Source of the DNA: Candidatus Altimarinota bacterium
Lineage (GTDB): Bacteria; Patescibacteriota; Gracilibacteria; BD1-5; UBA2023
Length of the DNA: 64,000 nt
Direction of reading: 5' to 3'
Assembly: GCA_014377305.1 (NCBI GenBank)
Contig: JACMPW010000005.1
Span: 62,001-126,000, forward strand
Below are positions 42,398 to 52,832 of the stretch, in pieces. The notes beneath the pieces are model-generated. The model ran no database searches, had not been told where the DNA came from, and saw only the letters and a program-made list of their open reading frames with translations. Numbering within the stretch: position 1 is the first letter of the stretch; every line of letters begins with the position of its first letter. The position numbers were made by a program, and so were the translations under genes.

Positions 42398-43024
42398 ATG
42401 AATAAAACTCGACTTGAAGCCTTCTCCGATGGCGTTTTTGCTATCATCATCACGATTCTCGTCCTCGAGATAAAAGTTCCAGAGCTCGGTGCTATGGCAA
42501 CCAATGAGGAACTCTGGTATATTCTCTCAGATTATGGACATATTTTGATTGGGTATTTTCTTTCTGTGGCGGTCGTAGCGATGTTTTGGCTCTCTCATCA
42601 TTTTCTCTTTCATGTCAGTGCCAAAAATATCGACCGCTGGGTCGTCCAGATTAACACCCTCTTTCTGGCTATACTCGCTTTGATTCCTTTTTCTGCTGGG
42701 TTGATCGGGACCTATCCAAATCTAGAAGTCGCAGGGGTGATCTATGGGATAAATTTGCTTGCCGCAGCACTCTGCAATGGACTCCTATTTAGTTATATCC
42801 AGAAATCAAGTACCATAGAAAATGGAGATGTTTCATCTCGTGTAAAGAAACAAGGATCCATTCGTAGATGGATAACATATATTGGGTTTGGTCTTGGAAT
42901 TATTGCATCCATTCAGGGAATGTATTATATAAGTATCGTACTCTATTGTATACCTATAGTATTTAATAATATTCCTGGAGCACTTGATTTTACAGAGGAG
43001 TTCCTTTGACTTAATTTTGACTAA
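42398..43024 (+). CDS. TMEM175/DUF1211-family potassium channel-like protein
   Basis: 208 residues, six transmembrane helices. The family signature RLEAFSDGVFAIIITILVLEI with the FSDGVFAI filter motif is at residues 5-25. TGA 43007 is read as Gly, adding LNFD before TAA. Bacterial TMEM175 proteins are K+ channels. 8 bp after xth. Confidence 0.88.
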
Positions 43025-43025
43025 T

Positions 43026-43340
43026 ATGGGCTTCACGATGCGGAACGAGTCATTCTCATGTCAGCACTGTCAGGCGGAAGTCACTCTCCATCCGACAGGA
43101 TCAGCACGCAATCACTGTCCAGTGTGTCTCTATTCGCTCCATGTGGATGATGTGAGTCCGGGGGATCGGGCATCGGACTGCCACGGACTCATGCAACCAG
43201 TCGGGATCGATCACAAAAAAAATAAGTGAGATATGATCCGACACAAGTGTGTGAAATGCAGCAAAGAAATACTCAATATCTTAGCTCCAGATGATGATTT
43301 TCTGGGATTTGTGAGAAAGCTAAATAAAACACAATTGTAA
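43026..43340 (+). CDS. RNHCP-domain zinc-ribbon protein
   Basis: 104 residues. RNHCP family hallmarks: FSCQHCQAEV, ARNHCPVCLYSLHVDD, PGDRASDCHGLMQPVGI, and C-terminal HKCVKCSKEI followed by DDD. Two CxxC pairs suggest zinc ribbons. TGA 43227 (Gly) joins the two halves, so under the standard code the second CxxC pair is lost. Start 43026 or 43038. Function of the family is not established; possibly RNA-binding. Confidence 0.85.
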
Positions 43341-43343
43341 CTT

Positions 43344-44300
43344 ATGCAATCATTTTCCTCCACATTCTCCTCATATATCTCCCCAGATGATATCATCGTC
43401 CTCGCCATGAGTGGAGGAGTGGATAGTATGGTGCTTTTTGATCTGATTTTGAAAATACATAAAAAAGAGAACATCATCGTAGCACATCTCGATCACTCGC
43501 TCAGGTGAACAGAATCAGACTGAGATAGAGAACTCGTTGCGAATATATGCAAGAGAGAGGATATCGTATTTGAGGTTGAGAAACTAGATATCGGGAGTAT
43601 GGCAACATCTGAGAAATCTAATCTCGAAGCTATAGCGAGACGAGAGCGGTATACTTTCCTCGAATCAGTTCGTGTGAAACACAATGCAGTATATACACTG
43701 ACGGCTCATCATGCTGTTGATCAGACGGAGACCATCATCGGGAATATGATAAAATGAGCCAAGGTGCGATGACTCTCGGGGATGAGTGTTATTTCTGGTT
43801 TCATATTTCGTCCACTCCTCACTATACTCAAATCAGATATCCTCGCATACGCTAGCTCTCATCAGATAGAGTATAGAGAAGATAGTACCAATGTAGACAA
43901 GTCATATGATCGCAATCGCATCCGTCACGATATCATCCCAGTACTCGAGTCACTCAATCCGAGTATCCACAATACATTCGCAGAACTCGCGGACTATATG
44001 CAGTCACTCGGGGATTTTCTCTCTGAATCTGTTCGAGATTGGCTCAGCAAAAGCTCAAGTGAATCCTGAAAATCGAATACTTTTCTGATTGCATCATTCC
44101 TTGCTCTATCTCCATTTTTCCAATCGGAGATCATCTCATACCTCTATATTCACTCACAAGATGGCTCATCACAGTGACTCTCTCGCTGACTGATCGATGA
44201 GCTGATCCGATTTATCTGAGATCCATGATCATATGGTACCAAAGAAATCAAAAATCTCCGTCTAGAACGGAGAGGAGAAAAAATTATAATTTTATTATAA
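43344..44300 (+). CDS. tilS: tRNA(Ile)-lysidine synthase
   Basis: 318 residues. PP-loop AMSGGVDSMVLFDL, HLDHSLR (family HxdHxlR), LEAIARRERYTFLE, TAHHAVDQTETIIGN and SYDRNRIRHDIIPVLE fit TilS. TGA glycines frequent. It modifies C34 of tRNA-Ile(CAU) to read AUA, a codon used often here. The start is 3 bp after the RNHCP stop. Confidence 0.93.
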
Positions 44301-44310
44301 ATGTACCATA

Positions 44311-45054
44311 TTAGGCTTCTTTCATCCAATCCTTATTCTTCGGTTGTGTCGGTTTTCTATTTTGTTGGAAAAATTCACTTGGAAGTTTTGCTCAAAAATA
44401 ATGAACCAGATATCAATAGAGCATCTCTCGTTGTTCGACATCAAGGTTCTCAAAAAATGGTATTTTTTCTATTTTTCCGTTTGGTCTTTTTCAGATTATA
44501 CTGATTTCATCAATCTTATTTCATTCATTATCTAATGTTTTTTTAATCATATATTCGATACTATCATATCAAAAAATTTTTGGATTCTTTTTCCGTTCTA
44601 TATGTTTTAGTATTTCTCCTCATATCGATGCAACATTATTGATATCAATATTATCAACTGTATAGAATTCTCATTCTATCATTCCTGTGATTGATATATC
44701 TATTGGATATGTGGGTGTACTTTTTCTCAGAGAATCACTAGACTCGTATGATTCATCATAGTGGAGATCTATTTGTATTCTTGCATCCTTCGATTCCATA
44801 TATATTACTGTTGTATCATCTTTTCCTGGTATTACTTGTATGGATAGTTTGCCAGAAAAGTTTTGTGCTTGTAGATTTTCTCTGATTGATCGTATATACT
44901 CTGCTCGTATTTTTTCACGTATCTGTAGAGATTTTTTGAGCTCTTCTTGTTCATTTTTTTGTGTATTTTTCCAGTCTGACAAACCAGGATGTTCTTTTGC
45001 TCATTTTTTATTGAGACCGAATAAGTCTGATTGAGGGGGTAAAAAATTTCACAT
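44311..45054 (-). CDS. Hypothetical protein
   Basis: 247 residues from ATG 45054 (second codon TGA). Helical N-terminal third (EQEELKKSLQIREKIRAEYI), a beta-rich middle (KLSIQVIPGKDDTTVIYMES) and a C-terminal part with EQREMLYGYLVHYFGAKLP. Nine or more TGA glycines; under the standard code only the middle ~100 residues are visible. No known family recognised. Convergent with tilS. Confidence 0.7.
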
Positions 45055-45120
45055 AAGAGAGCAAATATTGGTTATACCCTATCAGTTTAGCAGATGTTAT
45101 CCTTTTTGTCATATTTTTAC

Positions 45121-45147
45121 TTGCTTTTTTCCACTTTTCTTTATAAT
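45121..45147 (+). promoter_or_regulatory. Candidate promoter of rplK
   Basis: TTGCTT (45121-45126), 15-nt spacer, perfect TATAAT (45142-45147). The leader to rplK is about 108 nt and contains a 20-codon open frame (45187-45249, ATG to TAA) ending 12 bp before rplK, which might act as a leader peptide. Confidence 0.6.
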
Positions 45148-45261
45148 GCACGAGCTTCAAACAAAATTATATTTCGATCTCTCAGCATGTATCTCCCCGA
45201 GCATGATGAGTTGCATCAGCATATTATAGTGCACTCGTATGATATGTAATTCCCAATTATT

Positions 45262-45693
45262 ATGGCAAAAAAACCAACCAAAGTTGTAAAACTACAACTC
45301 AAGGCAGGAATGGCTAATCCCGCTCCTCCAGTCGGTACAGCCCTCGGGCCTACCGGTATCCAGATCGCAGAGTTCTGTAAACAATTCAACGACAAGACTC
45401 GAGAGCAGATGGGTAAGGTTCTCCCTACTGTCATCAATATTTACGAGGATCGTAGTTTTGACTTCTACACCAAACAGCCTCCTATGACATGGTGGATCAA
45501 GGATGCACTCCAACTCAAGAGTGGATCAAAGGAGTCACACAAGGTCAAGGTCGGTCATATGACTGTAGCTCAACTCAAGACCATCGCAGAAGGAAAGATG
45601 CCAGATCTCAATGCTAATGATCTCGATCATGCAATGAGTATCGTAGCAGGTTCTGCTCGCTCTATGGGTATCACTACCGATTTGGGCAAATAA
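45262..45693 (+). CDS. rplK: Ribosomal protein L11
   Basis: 143 residues, standard length, no TGA. Hallmarks: KLQLKAGMANPAPPVGTALG and GPTGIQIAEFCKQFN near the N-terminus, SARSMGITTD at the end. Usually followed by rplA; here a tRNA-Glu gene follows 28 bp downstream and rplA is absent from the window. Confidence 0.97.
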   Translation: MAKKPTKVVKLQLKAGMANPAPPVGTALGPTGIQIAEFCKQFNDKTREQMGKVLPTVINIYEDRSFDFYTKQPPMTWWIKDALQLKSGSKESHKVKVGHMTVAQLKTIAEGKMPDLNANDLDHAMSIVAGSARSMGITTDLGK

Positions 45694-45721
45694 TATATTC
45701 TACAGGCTCGCCTGTAGATAT

Positions 45722-45796
45722 GGCGATATCGTCTAGGGGTTAGGACACGGGATTCTCATTCCCGTAACCGGAGTTCGAGTCTCCGTATCGCTACCA
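45722..45796 (+). tRNA. tRNA-Glu (anticodon CUC)
   Basis: 75 nt with encoded CCA. Acceptor GGCGATA/TATCGCT (first pair G-U), anticodon stem CGGGA/TCCCG with loop TTCTCAT, T-arm GGAG-TTCGAGT-CTCC. Its 3' end flanks a probable island. Confidence 0.93.
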
Positions 45797-45827
45797 TAAA
45801 CAAAATCCAACATTTTCAGTGCTTTTA

Positions 45828-45868
45828 AGGGCTTACTTTCCTCTATAGTAAGCTCTTTTTTGTTGTTT
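45828..45868 (+). terminator. Terminator after rplK/tRNA-Glu
   Basis: GGGCTTACT, 9-nt loop, AGTAAGCTC followed by TTTTTT. Confidence 0.8.
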
Positions 45869-45946
45869 ATGGAAAGTTCGAACTTGTTTAATTTTGACTA
45901 TCTACAAATTATATGTTATTATGTACCTATATATTGATATATAATT

Positions 45947-47278
45947 ATGAATAATTCTAATAATGTTTTCGAGAAACTTAGAGATAAAGAAAAAACTTTA
46001 CGAGAAATTGGTTCTAAATTCATTACAAGGATATATAAATGACCATATGTTTTTCTCCAGGCAACCGACTGAGTATACCTCATTGGACAAAAAGTTCCAA
46101 ATATTGATGAGTTAGCTACTGTGAAAAAGGAAGGTAATCTTACACTATTGACTTGAAAAAATGGATACTCAGTTTGATTTATTGATGAACTACTAGAAGA
46201 AAATTGATTTATCGATAATTTTGATTTCTCTCAAGCTATTCCTATCAAAAAAATCTGAGATTTTGAAGCAAGGAAGGAAGATGTTATTTATATTGATTCG
46301 AAACGAGATTTATTCTGGAACTGAAACCTTATTTCCGGATTTGATATAAATCAAGCAGTCCCATTAAAATGAAAGGGGACTAATCATAAAAATAATACTA
46401 ATTATTTAACAGATGGTAATATTGTCCTATTCTGATGAGAAAAAGTATGATTGAATTCAGAAGATTCATATACAGTTCTTGATGAAAATACACTCATAAC
46501 TGATGCTCAAGTTATTGTACAATGAAAAATCCTGGAGTGAGTTTCACCAAAATGAGTTGAAGAAATTAAAGGTGGACATTACATCAATGACGATGGAATG
46601 ATTTTTTATACATGAACAAATGGAGGTGTTTGATGACTTATTCCTGGTAGGTTTTCAAAGGATTCTCTCGCTTTTTGAACCATCAATATTGGATGAGAAA
46701 AAAATACAGGTTTTATACTCGTATGAAAGATGAAACAATGAAAGAATCCTAGTTATAACCCAGATTGATGGCAAGAGGATAGCTATAAAATAAAAGGAGT
46801 GATTGAATGAGGTAGTATGATTTATCAGTGAAAAATATTAAATGGACCACGTAATTGGCTGTTAACTAGGGAATCTTTGAATTGATATCCTGAATATATG
46901 ACAGAAAGATATTGAACTTCAATGGGAGACAGAATGATGGATAATTATCGTAATGAAGTAATGCCAAAGAGTAAAAAATTGAGTACTTATGGGTGGGAGG
47001 GTATCCCAAGTGAATGAAGAATTCATGAGCAAGAAATACGATGATGAGATACGTCTTTTCATTCTCATGATTCTCAAAATAATATCTATTGTAGTGGTGA
47101 TAAAATTATTGACTTCTCGAGACTTATTCAAATAAGGGGTACAAATAAAGAACTATTTGATACTATTATTGATTCATTCAAATACTATAAAGAAGTACAA
47201 GATTTTCTTGATAAGAAATTTAAGATTTATGAAATTGGCTATAATCTAGGAAAGAGAGTCGCCTGAATTATGAAATAA
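45947..47278 (+). CDS. Orphan protein packed with UGA glycine codons
   Basis: 443 residues from ATG 45947 to TAA 47276, with about 30 in-frame TGA codons, i.e. most of its glycines. No long standard-code frame exists here. AT-richer than flanking core genes. It contains repeated short beta-like units with FxDxxL and GKxLxG elements (SVGFIDELLEENG; SYTVLDENTLI), reminiscent of beta-propeller or WG-type repeats but without a firm match. No signal peptide. It sits between tRNA-Glu and a partial copy of tRNA 3'-end-like sequence (47291-47325). Function unknown. Confidence 0.75.
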
Positions 47279-47290
47279 TTCCTCTATAAA

Positions 47291-47325
47291 AGTTCGAATC
47301 TCTTTTTCTCTCGGTCTACCATCAC
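47291..47325 (+). repeat. tRNA 3'-end-like sequence, possible attachment-site remnant
   Basis: AGTTCGAATCTC ... TCTACCATCACAAAA resembles the 3' end of the tRNA-Glu gene and its flank (AGTTCGAGTCTC ... GCTACCATAAACAAAA at 45771-45804), while the middle differs. It could be the distal direct repeat of an integrated element. Confidence 0.4.
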
Positions 47326-47337
47326 AAAACTTACACT

Positions 47338-47371
47338 AAAAACCTCTCCCGAGTACTCGGGAGAGGTTTTT
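47338..47371. terminator. Perfect 34-nt palindromic terminator
   Basis: Arms AAAAACCTCTCCCGAGT and its complement, between convergent genes 45947-47278 and 47402-49912. Confidence 0.85.
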
Positions 47372-47401
47372 ACTTTTTCTATTTACTACTAAAATAATAA
47401 T

Positions 47402-49912
47402 TTATTCTATATCCATGAAATACTGTCTGAGAAACCTCTTAGTCAGGATATCCATGCTATTAATAGTATTTCCTGTTTGTTCAATATGAGATGATACGGT
47501 AAGGCGGGCTATATCGAAATTCCTCTTTGCTTCAAGATAGTTTTCTGACATCTTTTTGATTTGATTATTGACGTTATTAGCTATATCTTCAGTTGAAAGT
47601 GGTGATGATCGTCAGGACTGGAGACGATCTATATATCATCATAGCTTCCCATCTACATCACTTGCAAAGTCAGAAAGATGTTTGCCCAGCTCATCCATAT
47701 AGTTTTTTGCTCACCGTAGTCCTCATATTGATTGTTCAAGTTCAGGTCTTGACCAGATTTTAGGAATTCAGAAATTCTTGGGTGTATCAAACTTACCTGA
47801 TTGTGTCTCGAGTTCGTGGATCACTTGGAGTGGAGCTTTGATATTTCTTTTTACAGTATCAATCAGCGATTTCCTTTTTTCAGCAGCCTCAATAGTATGA
47901 TAGAGTTTTATAAAATTAGGATCTTTTTTTATCCTTTTGAGAAACTCAGTTATAAGGATCTGCTCTTCCGGACTCTTTAATCGAGAGTCCAGATTCATCT
48001 TTTTCTCAGAATCCGTTATAAGGCGTATAAATTCAGCATCAGGTAATTGACTATAATCTCATAGGCTTTTGATACTATTATCAATGTTTCAGGCATATCA
48101 CTTTTTGAGTATAGCTCTTGCTTGTTCAGGTTCTAGTACTTTATCCCTTGTCATGATTCTCATTTTTTCTCTAAGTGTTCATGACGTATAATTACCGAGA
48201 CTTTCATTACTTCATCATAATGCGTGTGCCTCCAATACCAGATCTGCTTGTTTTACCGTGAGTCATTCTCTTTCTATTAAGTATCCCTTTCTTACCGTAT
48301 CTTCAGGAACTCAGCGGATTTTGGCTTCGTTGGCTATTTCTTCATTTAATTTTTGAGCTAATGGGAGATCTGCTTCTTTCGATACTCTTACAGTTTTTCT
48401 GGTCTGCTCAGTAGCTCTACTTAGATTCCTATTCTCTGTTGCTCATATATTTTTTGCAGGTTCTATATTTGATCCTCCTTGAAATATTTTTTGGATTTTT
48501 TCTCCAAGTACTACAGCTCCTATATCTCTTGTAAACTTTAGTATTTTGTTTTTCATATCCTCAGTAAATCACCCTCATATCTTCTTTATTTCTTCTAATT
48601 TTGCTGGAAGGTATTTCGAAATAAGGTCTATCATTTTCGCATATTTTGGTCACTTGCGAACACGATTGATAATGCCTCACACTACAATAATACTGAGTAT
48701 TCCGGTTACTGCTGAACCAGCTCTTTCACTGGCTCATAGTTTCCGTCATTTTTCATCCATACCTGTCATGAGACTACCAAGGTCGATAGCTCATCCAATC
48801 ACATCTCCGAGAATAGGGGTAATCTGAAGAACTTGAGTTATCATAATCATCATATCTGCCATATTTGCTTTTTTTATAGCATCTTCCATAGCTCCTTCAT
48901 TGATATTATCGAATTCACTTCGCATTTGTTCCATGCCAAAAGTTTTTTTTATCTTTGAAAGAGTTCCATCCGCAAGAGCTGTTGCACGAGAATCGCGAAT
49001 TTCATATTCCTTTTTATGCCATGTATTATTTACTTTTGCATAGTCATTTACAATCTCAAGTAGAGTGTATTTTTTGCCTCCGAGATTGGCCGTCATACCT
49101 GAATTATACTGAATTTGGAATCAAGGATTTACCTGTAGAGTGCTTATCAAATTAGATTGCTTTTGTGCAAAATTAGGATCTCTTTTTGCAATTTCTATTA
49201 CTAAGGCGCACCGCATATCCAGAAACAATCATGCATTCATGAGATCTACTCCTGATTTTGTAGCTCGTTCTTTACTTGCTTTTGCTATACTTGCAATGTT
49301 GAGCCCATATTTTCCATCGGTTTCTGTTATCATATTTCCATATTCTGCGAGAGATCTGGCATGATATTCTCCTCAGTTGAGTTTGAGTGAGTCAACTTCG
49401 AAAGCTTCCTTAAGTCAAGTAGCAGCTCCTCCTACATATGTCTGAATATTAGAATCTATGATCATATTGAGATAATGTGCCTGTATCTCTTGTTCTGACT
49501 TTCCTTTCATTTCGAAAGCTTCCATTCAGAGGGATTGAATATTCCTACTTGTTTGAAGAGTTTTGATATCTTCCGGGGTAGTTTGTGAAAGTGTTGATAT
49601 TTTTAACTTTATATCTTCTATGAATTTTCTCTTGGCAATAAATGGTACCTTATCACTTAAGAGTACCCCATCTACTGATTTTTTTAGAGATTCTTCGAAT
49701 TTATTCGTATCAAATGGGACCTTAAGAGAAGCGAAATTTCAATTAATGGCTTTCGAAATACTCCTAATAAGTATATCTCTCTGGAGAGTACTGGTAGTTT
49801 CTGTAGACTTCTTGATTTCTTCAATCCTCTCCTTATTTCCCAGTCATGAGCTCATCTCGAAATCATAGAGAACAAGATACTTAAGGTTTCTAGAAATTCA
49901 CCTTGTATACAT
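47402..49912 (-). CDS. Large protein with a pre-toxin-TG-like segment (polymorphic-toxin-like)
   Basis: 836 residues from ATG 49912 with over 25 TGA glycines. The first ~350 residues are helical. Around residues 345-410 the segment LQITPILGDVIGAIDLGSLM, then TG, GRKLGASERAGSAVTG and IIVVGGIINRV matches the layout of the pre-toxin TG (PT-TG) linker of polymorphic toxins: PxxGDxxD, TG, ER, hydrophobic end. The remaining ~425 residues are Lys/Glu-rich and helical, with no recognised toxin fold. A signal-peptide-like frame (MIRLIGLLLLLL, ATG 49947) lies just upstream in another frame. AT-rich; next to tRNA-Glu and an R-M relic. Confidence 0.65.
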
Positions 49913-50009
49913 AAGAGTAATAATAGTAATCCTATTAATCGTATCATAAGATATTAAATAATGCAAAAAAAATAAATAGAAAGTAATTAATAAATAAACT
50001 TTCTTAGTG

Positions 50010-50838
50010 TTTACCATGGGAATATTTTCTTACACAAAAAGATATCGGAGGTTTTGTTTCCAAAATAAAAATCAATCCGGTCATCCTCATCCAGCCCACA
50101 TGAGAGACTGCGAGGGTGAGTTCGCTCGAGGAACAAGAGATAGAAAAGGTCGAAAAGATACTACGAGCGAAATATGGAATCACTCGTGAGAAAAAAACTC
50201 GCTGTATGGTTCTCAGAAAACACAATAAAAGAAATCCTCGATGGTATCAAAGAATTCGATAGCCCTCAGTCGATGTTCTCATATTCAAGCAAGCTATTGC
50301 GATAGGATGGGATTGTCCGAGAGTCTCGATCCCCCTGATGTTCTGAGAGATACGATCTATCACATTCGAGATACAGACGGTCGGTCGTATCATGCTCTGA
50401 GCAATATAGAGTATGTAGATATCCCAAGTGCGTCATTTATCCATGCTATTTCCGAGATGAGTCTAAAAATGAAACGAGATTCGTAGAAGAGTATCTCGAG
50501 AAAAATCCAGAAATAGAGTACTTGTAAAAAATGGAGTTTCCAAAGCAATATATTTCTGAGTGGAGTACAATTATGAATGACGCAAACGAGTATTTTATCC
50601 AGATTTTATCGTAGCATTCAAGAACTGAAAAATAGGGATATTTGATCCAAAGGATAGAAATACAGACAGTAGTCTCGAAACTCGTCTCAAGGCTGAATTT
50701 CTCCAGCGGTATATTGCCGAGAACCCAGAGTGTACTATTGTATGAGGTATAGTTATCAAACATTGAGAATGATTCCTATTGAATGCTTCATCAAAATATA
50801 GTTTCTCAGAATCTCTATACGGACGGGAATGCCTATAG
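50010..50838 (+). pseudogene. Decayed Type III restriction endonuclease (Res subunit) gene
   Basis: Coding similarity jumps between frames. First GGFVSKIKINPVILIQPTGE with EKILRAKYGITREKKT; then WFSENTIKEILDGIKEFDSP; then DVLIFKQAIAIGWDCPRVSI with FEIQTVGRIM (the helicase WDCPRA/QTxGRxxR motif VI). Finally, after TAG/TAA interruptions, FYPDFIVAFKNGKIGIFDPK gives the PD-DxK nuclease motif, in a frame ending at TAG 50836. At least three frameshifts, no start codon, and the N-terminal helicase half is missing. No modification (mod) gene is near. Confidence 0.8.
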
Positions 50839-50866
50839 AGTTTTGTATCTTTTTATGAGTGAGATT

Positions 50867-51010
50867 TTATTTATTTCGGTTGATAACTCGTACGAGGAAC
50901 AACACGATCGCAAATACGAGTAGTATATGGATGAGTCCACCCATAGTATATGATGAGACGAGTCATAGGATCCATAGCACCAGGAGAATGATAGCAATTG
51001 TTTCGAGCAT
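50867..51010 (-). CDS. Small Lmo0937/DUF5670-like membrane protein
   Basis: 47 residues, two transmembrane segments. IAIILLVLWILGLVSSYTMG then GLIHILLVFAIVLFLVRVI matches the pattern of the short Lmo0937-family membrane proteins (LWLLGLVxSYTxGGxIHxLLVxA). One TGA Gly within LGLVS. Function unknown. Confidence 0.8.
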
Positions 51011-51233
51011 ATGAGATAAGGGTAAGGATGTGAGTAGAGTAGATATAGCTATGGGCACCTAATATGGAAAAGAAAAAACAACCAATATGAGTAATAAGTT
51101 GGTTAAGAGTATTAATTAACAGTGTACAAAATAATCGCAAAAATAAAAAGACAAAACAAAGAACAAAAATAATCTCGCTATTTTTGTTCACTTTTGGTGT
51201 TTTTCTATCCGAATCCTCCTTTTCTAGAATCTT

Positions 51234-51261
51234 TTGCAATCTCTCATCAAAATTATATAAT
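51234..51261 (+). promoter_or_regulatory. Candidate promoter of the EF-hand-like gene
   Basis: TTGCAA (51234-51239), 16-nt spacer, TATAAT (51256-51261), 56 bp before ATG 51318. The 306-bp gap 51011-51317 otherwise holds no gene I can support. Confidence 0.6.
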
Positions 51262-51317
51262 CTGCAACGATAGTTTGGAACTTTTCCGGGCTTCTATTTT
51301 TTTACTCCTCTCTACTT

Positions 51318-51683
51318 ATGGACGATATCATCAAAAAACTCACGGCATCAGGTGTCTCGTCTGATATGATCAAAAAACTCAAATCAGGTCTCGGAGACAA
51401 GTTTGAATCATCTATAACAGCTATGTGACTCAAGGGAGCAGCAGCAAAGCTCGGACTCGACACGACTGATCTCCCAGAGATCGACTTCAAGAATGCTATG
51501 GAAGCGGTTCAAGAACTCGTGGGCAAGGATGTCGATGGTGATGGTAAAACAGGTATTTCCGAGGCTATAGATAATGCCAAACAAGCGATGAAAAATACTG
51601 ATATAGCTGGAGTAAAAACATTTGCACAAAAAAATGCGAGTGGGATATTCGCAAAGATCAAGGGACTATTTGGGGCAAAATAA
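51318..51683 (+). CDS. Small helical protein with an EF-hand-like loop
   Basis: 121 residues, one TGA Gly (TAMGLKG). Two helical halves flank DVDGDGKTGISE at residues ~75-86, which fits the DxDxDG...E calcium-binding loop. No signal peptide. Repeated Lys/Ala-rich amphipathic helices. Ends at a strong terminator. Function unknown. Confidence 0.75.
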
Positions 51684-51691
51684 TCACCTCA

Positions 51692-51732
51692 TAAAAAATC
51701 TCCCTCCCGAGTCTCGGGAGGGAGATTTTTTA
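51692..51732. terminator. Strong bidirectional terminator
   Basis: TAAAAAATCTCCCTCCCGA and its complement separated by 3 nt, between convergent genes 51318-51683 and 51736-52824. Confidence 0.85.
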
Positions 51733-51735
51733 TGA

Positions 51736-52824
51736 CTATCCTTTCAGGTACCAAAATCGACACTCTTCTCCTCCATTGAGGAGTTTTTTGTTCGCGAGCC
51801 CATTTTTGCCGATATCGTGACTCGTGATGAATCCGCCTCACTGTGCACCCACATCTCGTACAAGTCGCTGGTAGATTGCGTCTATTTGGTTGTTTTGTAG
51901 TCGATTCCCATATAGGGGATTCGAGATGATGATGCCCTCAGATGTAGGACTACTCACGTAGTCACCGACTGAGAATATGATATCCCCGTCGACTCCGGCT
52001 CGTTTCGCATTTCATCGTGCCACCCGTATCATCTCGGGATCGATATCGCTAGCCGTGACAGTATATTTGCCACTCGGATAGATCTTACTACGAGCAGTGT
52101 CCTGTACTTGTTGGAGGACGGCACTGTCATGGAAACGGAGCTCTTCAACTCTGAAATGTCGAGCGAGTCCAGGGGCGATATTGCGAGCAATCATCACTGC
52201 CTCGATCGCGATCGTACCAGATCCACACATGGGATCCGAGAGGGGAGTTGTGTATTTCCAGTTAGCAAATGCGACAAGTGCTGCGGCGAGATTTTCTTTG
52301 ATCGGAGCCTCACCCGCCTCTCGTCTATACCCACGCTTGTGGAGTGGATCACCCGTGATATCGAGGAGGATATGAGCCATATTGTCTATGATGAGGATGA
52401 GGATATGGACCTCGATCCCGTTCGTCAGGTTGGGCGTATTGAGTGTGGAGAATATGGCTCGTTGGCTCACACTCTGGATGGTTGGGGTATGCTCGAGAGT
52501 CGATCGGGTAGACGCTGCCTCTACGATGATCCGCTCCTTGCCCGTGAGATAGTCTGTCCACTTGAGTCCGTTCAGTGTATCATAGAGCGTATCGAAATCC
52601 TCGATCTTGCTCGATACCAATTCGATATATACTCGATTCGAGAATCTGCTCCATGTGAGGAGTTCATACATATTCTGATCGGTTCCACTACAAGATATGA
52701 GTCGATCTGTAGTGATGATCTCAGTACAACCGAGTCTCTCACACTCTCTCTTCACGAGTGACTCGAGTCCAGACTGACAGGTGATTACGAGTCGGCGAGT
52801 AGGGGTATTTGTTTCATTTTGCAT
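51736..52824 (-). CDS. THUMP-type RNA methyltransferase, RlmL/YcbY-like
   Basis: 362 residues from ATG 52824. The N-terminal region (VITCQSGLESLVKRECERLG) is typical of RlmL-type THUMP proteins. The MTase core has SDPMCGSGTIAIEAVMIARN, TASDIDPEMI and ISNPLYGNRL (N-P-L-Y for NPPY). Two TGA glycines. Probably makes m2G in 23S rRNA. Candidate promoter TTGCTT-N16-TATACT at 52833-52860. Confidence 0.88.
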
Positions 52825-52832
52825 AGATGGGC

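Noticed and set aside
50871-51239. Reverse-strand open frame overlapping the Lmo0937-like gene
   Set aside because: Its N-terminal part is hydrophobic, but the frame overlaps a well-supported small membrane gene in another frame and also runs through the promoter region of 51318. The sequence is AT-rich, so chance openness is likely.
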